From the NCBI GenBank assembly GCA_030537695.1, contig JAUNVJ010000008.1:1-46626 (forward strand): a DNA stretch of 46,626 bases, written 5' to 3'. The position numbers were made by a program, and so were the translations under genes. Each line of letters opens with the position of its first letter. Position 1 is the first letter of the stretch. Of this stretch, positions 42,694 through 46,626 are shown in pieces. The notes under the pieces were generated by a model. That model was given only the letters and a program-made list of their open reading frames with translations. It ran no database searches and had not been told where the DNA came from. This DNA comes from Tissierellia bacterium (GTDB taxonomy: Bacteria; Bacillota_A; Clostridia; Tissierellales; Peptoniphilaceae).

Positions 42694-43383
42694 TTAATTA
42701 CTTTCTTCCAATGAAGTTTCTATTTCTTTAATGTAGCGGTAAATCGTTTGCGTAGAAATATCCAACAACTCGGCTACTCGGTTTACCGATCCTTTGTATT
42801 TAAAAATATTCAGTTTGTACAGCTGTCGAATCGGATTTCCTTCCACTTCAATCTTGTTTACAGGAATCGAGCGATCCCAATAGATGAAAACATTTTTTAT
42901 CATGCCTTCAAGAATCTTATCCATCGATTCATCGAAATATTCTCTCGGTTGTTGTATCCCTTCTTCAAATCCGTAAAGAACTTCATCATTATAGAAGTCT
43001 CTAAACTTCAAGTATTTTGTTAAATCATAGTTGACACATAACATACCGACAAGTTCATTGTCTTGTTTTATGTAATACGTCGATGAGCGAAAGATTTTTT
43101 GATTCGATTCATTGATAATAATATAGTTGGCTACGAAATCATTTTCATGATAATCACTACGCATGATTTTCTCCAAGGGATAACCGGAAATTTCTTCCCC
43201 CACCTTTCGGCCGGAAATGCGTCCGTTTACAATATAGACGATTTTACTATATCCATTATCATAATCTCTGAGAACAACTTCGCAATTGCTTCCAGCTACG
43301 ATTGAAATAAAATTTGCCATGGGCATGTACTCCATTAGCTTTTCAGTTTTTTCATGTCTGTTGATCTCAATCACCTCTCGCAT
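42694..43383 (-). CDS. YheO/DauR-like transcriptional regulator (PAS plus HTH_22)
   Basis: This roughly 229-residue regulator has a YheO-like PAS domain at about 15-140 (GSNCEVVLRDYDN, IVNGRISGRKVGEEISGYP, MLCVNYDLTKYLKF) and a C-terminal HTH_22 DNA-binding domain near 190-225 (KGSVNRVAELLDISTQTIYRYIKEI). The family includes DauR and other amino-acid or purine regulators that bind small ligands. I place the start at the ATG of MREVIEINRHEK (43383). The promoter -10 lies only four nucleotides upstream, so a leaderless mRNA or a later start (MPMANF, preceded by GGAG) must be considered. The frame also extends past the ATG to 43416, but that part is the promoter. It is encoded just upstream of ygeW and is the obvious regulator of the cluster. 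Confidence 0.88.
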   Translation of the reverse strand: MREVIEINRHEKTEKLMEYMPMANFISIVAGSNCEVVLRDYDNGYSKIVYIVNGRISGRKVGEEISGYPLEKIMRSDYHENDFVANYIIINESNQKIFRSSTYYIKQDNELVGMLCVNYDLTKYLKFRDFYNDEVLYGFEEGIQQPREYFDESMDKILEGMIKNVFIYWDRSIPVNKIEVEGNPIRQLYKLNIFKYKGSVNRVAELLDISTQTIYRYIKEIETSLEESN

Positions 43384-43387
43384 CTTT

Positions 43388-43416
43388 AATATATAATAAA
43401 TTTTTATTAAAGTCAA
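43388..43416 (-). promoter_or_regulatory. Promoter of the regulator-ygeW catabolic operon
   Basis: On the minus strand TTGACT (43411-43416) is 17 nt from TATATT (43388-43393). The expected start of transcription lies at or within a few bases of the regulator ATG. Confidence 0.7.
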
Positions 43417-43541
43417 GTGTTTTCGAGATTTTTTTCTTAAAAAAATATTTTACATTTAAAAGATGAAATCCCACAATATACACAAGTAAATCATTCCCAG
43501 TCCATGTATTTTGATTTTAAACTAGTGTTCTATTTCGGAAT

Positions 43542-43565
43542 AAAAAACAGACTCTTCAGAGTCTG
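43542..43565 (-). terminator. Terminator of the purine permease gene
   Basis: A 7-bp stem (arms 43548-43554 and 43559-43565, loop TTCA) lies 4 nt after the permease stop and ends in TTTTTTA on the minus strand, so the permease is a separate unit. Confidence 0.85.
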
Positions 43566-43569
43566 CTTC

Positions 43570-44958
43570 TCATTGTCGATCCATTTCTTCTCGTTCTTTT
43601 CTCTCTTGCTCAATTGTTTTTTCCGGTAATATAATATTCAGGAAGAATACTACTAAAGTTGCAATTACCACCGGTGAAGATGTAAATATCATCTTTAAAG
43701 TAGGATCCATTGCTTCAGTGGCTGCAGGTACGGAAGTAATTCCCATCCCCAAAGCCAGTCCAAGACCGACTACGGTAGAATTTCGAATCGATAGCTCTTC
43801 ACTGGTGATCAGTTTAATCCCATTCATAGTGATTTGTGCAAAGACGGAAATAGTGGCTCCACCAATGACGCATTGGGGAATACTCATCATCAATCCACCA
43901 AATTTAGGTATAAATCCTGCAATCGCAATAAGAACTGCAGTAACTGCCAATACTTTTCGAGCAACTACTTTTGTCATGGAAACGATACCAACATTTTGTG
44001 AATATGTCGCCGTTGGAAGTGCTCCAATAAATCCTCCAATAATCGAAGCCACTCCATTACATTTAATACCGCCTGAAATTTCTTCATCCGTTGCTTCTCG
44101 ATCCAGACCTCCTACCGTCGTAGAAGAGATATCCCCCACTGCCTGCACAGAGTTTACTATATACATAATGGCCATGGTAATCACTGCACCAACGGGAAAC
44201 TCCGGTTTAAATAATAAAAGACGAGGATATGTAAAGAAATCGGCATTTTGAATATTACTAAAATTTACAAATCCAGGTGCTACCGTAGAGTTAATAATAA
44301 TCGACAAAACATAACCCACGATAATTCCAATTAAGATTGCTGCTAATTTGATTAAACCCTTACCAAACATATTACAGATTAAAACAGTAATTAATGTGAT
44401 AATTGCTACAATCCATTGATATTTCGATCCATACATTGGGTTTCCATTTCCTCCGGCCATATAGCCGATTGCCACTGGATAAAGGGACAGACCGATGGTT
44501 AACACAACAGTTCCTGACACGATGGGTGGAAAGTATTTTCGAATTTTCCCAATGAGAATTCCTACAATAAATGCAACCACTCCACCTATTATTTGTGCTC
44601 CGAATACAGCCCCATAGCCATATGTGGTACCTATTTGAATTAAAATAGGGATATAGGCAAATGATACACCCATAATGACCGGAAGCTTTGCTCCCACCTT
44701 CAATACCGGATATAATTGCAAAAATGTGGCAATCGCCGCAATAAACATTCCCGCTTGAATGATATAAATAGCATCTCCGGATGGAATTTCAAACTGCGTA
44801 CCCTTGACTGCATTCGTAAGAACCAGAGCTGGAAGGGTATTTCCTATTATCATCGCCAATAGATGTTGTACTGCGATGGGAAAAGATTTTCCGATACTAG
44901 GTTTACCGTCAATATGAAATAATGATTCGTTTATGTTTACATTATTAGTATTTGGCAT
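43570..44958 (-). CDS. NCS2 uracil/xanthine/urate permease
   Basis: This 462-residue membrane protein is a nucleobase:cation symporter-2 family transporter (UacT/PbuX/XanQ type). About 12-14 hydrophobic segments are visible. The NCS2 signature QNVGIVSMTK is at about 319-328, with a TM10 segment around it and a charged GGLDREATDEEISGG just before (TM8-9 loop, Asp/Glu that bind purine in relatives). Near the start LLAMIIGNTLPALVLTNAVKG is the conserved TM1 region. Substrate is likely xanthine or urate because the neighbouring genes are the purine-degradation type. AGGAGG precedes the ATG. It is transcribed from an unmapped promoter in the divergent gap and has its own terminator. Confidence 0.92.
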   Translation of the reverse strand: MPNTNNVNINESLFHIDGKPSIGKSFPIAVQHLLAMIIGNTLPALVLTNAVKGTQFEIPSGDAIYIIQAGMFIAAIATFLQLYPVLKVGAKLPVIMGVSFAYIPILIQIGTTYGYGAVFGAQIIGGVVAFIVGILIGKIRKYFPPIVSGTVVLTIGLSLYPVAIGYMAGGNGNPMYGSKYQWIVAIITLITVLICNMFGKGLIKLAAILIGIIVGYVLSIIINSTVAPGFVNFSNIQNADFFTYPRLLLFKPEFPVGAVITMAIMYIVNSVQAVGDISSTTVGGLDREATDEEISGGIKCNGVASIIGGFIGALPTATYSQNVGIVSMTKVVARKVLAVTAVLIAIAGFIPKFGGLMMSIPQCVIGGATISVFAQITMNGIKLITSEELSIRNSTVVGLGLALGMGITSVPAATEAMDPTLKMIFTSSPVVIATLVVFFLNIILPEKTIEQERKEREEMDRQ

Positions 44959-44993
44959 AAAAAGTCCTCCTTTTGATAATATATTATGAAAAC

Positions 44994-45085
44994 CTTCTCA
45001 TCACGATAAAAGATTAACACTGCTCTCAGAATATCATAATCCTTTATATTTATCTACCGTTTTTTCAAATTTTTACGATGAGAAG
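44994..45085 (-). repeat. Long-range inverted repeat upstream of the purine permease
   Basis: CTTCTCATC at 44994-45002 pairs exactly with GATGAGAAG at 45077-45085. If transcribed in the permease leader the arms would form a 9-bp stem closing a 74-nt interior; alternatively they are two half-sites of a looping regulator. Confidence 0.6.
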
Positions 45086-45100
45086 ATAATATCATTTATA

Positions 45101-45129
45101 TTGACTTTTTAAAAAAAATTCTATACCAT
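45101..45129 (+). promoter_or_regulatory. Candidate promoter of the EamA transporter gene
   Basis: TTGACT (45101-45106), 17 nt, TACCAT (45124-45129), 68 nt before the ATG. The -35 is good; the -10 is imperfect. Confidence 0.5.
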
Positions 45130-45197
45130 ATAAAAAAGATGCGACTAAATTCTTTCCAATAAAGATTTTAGCCAATAAATGATAGAAGGAGTTTTTT

Positions 45198-46427
45198 ATG
45201 GATACAAAACGCTTTCTAGGTTATATGGCTGCATTGGGTTATGCCGCAATTATTGGTTTTTCCTTTATATTTGTAAAGGGGATTGTCAATTACACAAGTG
45301 TTATCGACGTTTTGATGTTTCGATTTGCACTGGCTTTTATTCCCTTACTCATAGCCTATGCCTGGATGAAAAAAGAATGTAATTACAGTAAAGAACGTTT
45401 AAAAACGCTTTTAAAAATAGGAATTTTTTATCCTCTGTGTTTTTTCGGCTTTCAAACGATGGCTTTAAATATTTCCTCATCCATTGAGGTGGGAGCAGTT
45501 CAAGCAACAGCTCCTATTTTTACGCTGATCTTAGCCAGTATATTTTTAAAAGAGAGAACGAATTGGTTGCAAAAGGGTTCCATCATCATCTGTGTTTCCG
45601 GTGTGATGTATATTATGATTATGAAATTCATAAAAAATGTAGCACCGGATTTTCGAGGGATCGGCATCGCTTTCATTGCAACCCTTGCTTTTTCTATTTA
45701 TACTGTATTGACAAAGAAACATAAAAAGAATTTTTCTAATTATGAAATGTTATTTATCATCGTTGGAGAATCTTTCATCATCACCCTTATCCTTTCTCTA
45801 GGTACTCATATTTCTCAAGGCACATTAAATACCCTATTCGCACCTTGGAAACACCAAGAGTTTATTATCGGGATGATTTATTTGTCCATCTTGTCCACCT
45901 TATTAAGTGGGTTTTTAATAAACTTTGCACTTTCTAATATCGATGCTTCCAAAATGATTGTCTTCAATAACTTGGGAACGGTAATTCAGATACTGGCAGG
46001 AGTCGTTATTTTAAAGGAAACCTTGTTTCCTTCCCATATCATCGGTTCCATTCTAATTATTTTAGGAATTTTAGGAGTGAACTTACTAGGTCAAGTTGAT
46101 GATATGAAAAATTATGTTCCCGTCATGTGGGTTATTTTATCTTGCATCAGTTTTATTACAGCTGTCTTTACTTTCTTTATGGGAACTCAAAATCTATCTC
46201 ATTATTATATAGGATCTCAGGAAATTCAGGTTATTCCTGAAAATATGATTCATATCGTTGAATTGGGAAATTCCTATGCAATGAGTTTTTATATGCTGAC
46301 TTTGATTTTTGCTATTTTGGGGATTGGTTTTGCCATTTTATATTATTGGGCTTCAAAGCGATTAGCTGCCATAAAGAGAAACGAAAGAGAAGGACAAATT
46401 TCATATCCTAATATTCAAAATATTTAA
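45198..46427 (+). CDS. EamA-family (DMT) transporter with a C-terminal membrane extension
   Basis: This 409-residue membrane protein has the two five-helix EamA domains of the drug/metabolite transporter superfamily, at about 8-145 (GYAAIIGFSFIFVKG, IEVGAVQATAPIFTLILASI, SGVMYIMIMKF) and 150-295 (FIATLAFSIYTVLTKKH, NLGTVIQILAGVVILKET, LIILGILGVNLLG). A typical member ends near 300. Here about 110 residues follow with a helix (MWVILSCISFITAVFTFFMG, about 309-328), a polar stretch with HYYIGSQEIQVIPENM, and another helix (MSFYMLTLIFAILGIGFAIL), then a basic tail. The substrate is unknown. AGAAGGAG precedes the ATG. It diverges from the purine permease. Confidence 0.82.
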   Translation: MDTKRFLGYMAALGYAAIIGFSFIFVKGIVNYTSVIDVLMFRFALAFIPLLIAYAWMKKECNYSKERLKTLLKIGIFYPLCFFGFQTMALNISSSIEVGAVQATAPIFTLILASIFLKERTNWLQKGSIIICVSGVMYIMIMKFIKNVAPDFRGIGIAFIATLAFSIYTVLTKKHKKNFSNYEMLFIIVGESFIITLILSLGTHISQGTLNTLFAPWKHQEFIIGMIYLSILSTLLSGFLINFALSNIDASKMIVFNNLGTVIQILAGVVILKETLFPSHIIGSILIILGILGVNLLGQVDDMKNYVPVMWVILSCISFITAVFTFFMGTQNLSHYYIGSQEIQVIPENMIHIVELGNSYAMSFYMLTLIFAILGIGFAILYYWASKRLAAIKRNEREGQISYPNIQNI

Positions 46428-46456
46428 AAAGGGAGCTTTTCAGCTCCTTTTTTTAT
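46427..46456 (+). terminator. Terminator of the EamA gene
   Basis: A 6-bp GC-rich core stem (GGAGCT/AGCTCC, arms from about 46428 to 46437 and 46442 to 46451 counting A/T pairs) with a 4-nt loop immediately follows the stop and is followed by seven T. Confidence 0.88.
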
Positions 46457-46576
46457 ACTCTTTCATTTTAAAATGTTTTACTTTTCGTAATTGAAAATCC
46501 AAGTATCGAATCTTTTAACAGTATTTTATCCTTGCTCTCTTTCTTTTGATAATTCTTCCTAGGTCACCAAGGCATA

Positions 46577-46607
46577 AAAAGGGCTGTTAAGATACATCTT
46601 AACAGCC
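46577..46607 (-). terminator. Terminator following the partial tRNA
   Basis: An 11-bp stem (arms 46582-46592 and 46597-46607, 4-nt loop) lies 2 nt after the tRNA CCA and runs into CTTTTTATG on the minus strand. It ends a transcript entering from beyond the right edge. Confidence 0.8.
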
Positions 46608-46609
46608 TA

Positions 46610-46626
46610 TGGTGGAGATAAGCGGG
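46610..46626 (-). tRNA. 3' end of a tRNA (partial, edge of window)
   Basis: The last 17 bases, read on the minus strand, are CCCGCTTATCTCCACCA: part of a T-stem, a 7-nt acceptor strand (TATCTCC), discriminator A and an encoded CCA, followed at once by a terminator. The acceptor strand implies a 5' end of GGAGATA outside the window. The identity cannot be read; alanine-type is only a guess from similar ends in clostridia. Confidence 0.65.

Larger units (their letters stand above)
44959..45197. promoter_or_regulatory. Divergent control region of the purine permease and EamA genes
   Basis: This 239-nt gap contains a candidate EamA promoter on the plus strand and a 9-bp exact inverted repeat (CTTCTCATC at 44994-45002 and GATGAGAAG at 45077-45085) separated by 74 nt. 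I looked for the conserved core of purine-sensing riboswitches on the minus strand and did not find it. The minus-strand promoter is not clear. Confidence 0.5.

Noticed and set aside
44959..45197. A purine riboswitch before the permease
   Set aside because: I looked for the conserved loop and junction bases of the guanine/adenine/xanthine-type aptamers on the minus strand and did not find them; only an unexplained inverted repeat remains.
1..46626. CRISPR arrays, insertion sequences, prophage genes or rRNA genes
   Set aside because: No regularly spaced repeats, transposase-like frames, terminal repeats, phage genes or rRNA sequence were seen.

Overview
The window looks like a chromosomal segment from a low-GC, strictly fermentative Bacillota, most likely a clostridial or tissierellial anaerobe. 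The evidence is the strong A+T bias, the GGAGG-type ribosome binding sites, TTG and GTG starts, a 1181-residue single-chain pyruvate:ferredoxin oxidoreductase, HPr kinase, and the classical Bacillota order plsX-acpP-rnc-smc-ftsY-ylxM-ffh-rpsP-khpA-rimM-trmD-rplS. No insertion sequence, prophage, CRISPR array or rRNA was seen. Species cannot be fixed from the sequence alone.

Left part (1-25.1 kb, all minus strand): asnA, a zinc-dependent phospholipase C-like protein and an anchored SH3/GH18 protein lie downstream of the core information-processing block. That block has two transcription units. plsX-acpP-rnc-(Elp3-like radical SAM)-smc-ftsY ends in a 30-bp perfect palindrome terminator. ylxM-ffh-rpsP-khpA-rimM-trmD-rplS starts from a near-consensus promoter (TTGACT-17-TATAAT). 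Genes are packed with 0-20 nt gaps or overlaps, and several stops overlap or supply the next gene's Shine-Dalgarno. Upstream of these are PFOR with its own promoter and an MFS transporter-aminopeptidase P-uvrC-hprK run.

Middle (25.2-34.5 kb): a divergent AspT-type transporter without its central regulatory domain; a response regulator-ABC ATPase-ABC permease-histidine kinase operon of the type used for antimicrobial peptide or envelope-stress response; a CoA-disulfide reductase fused to a rhodanese domain; and a second two-component system with a large multi-spanning sensor kinase.

Right part (34.6-45 kb, minus strand): a compact purine/urate-type catabolic cluster, with NCS2 purine permease, YheO/DauR-like regulator, YgeW carbamoyltransferase, YgeY M20 hydrolase, carbamate kinase, SsnA amidohydrolase, diaminopropionate ammonia-lyase and a YgfK-type oxidoreductase. 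The inferred logic is uptake of a purine, reductive and hydrolytic ring opening, release of carbamoyl phosphate (ATP through carbamate kinase) and of 2,3-diaminopropionate (pyruvate plus ammonia through DpaL). Pyruvate would feed PFOR. The most notable observation is that YgfK here is only 564 residues. It keeps the N-terminal barrel and the C-terminal ferredoxin domain but lacks the whole GltD-like FAD/NAD(P)H module of the long form, so it probably takes electrons from another carrier such as ferredoxin. Xanthine dehydrogenase and hydantoinase genes are also absent from the cluster. Three strong hairpins sit in the intergenic gaps of this operon. A plus-strand EamA exporter with a C-terminal membrane extension and the 3' end of a minus-strand tRNA close the window.
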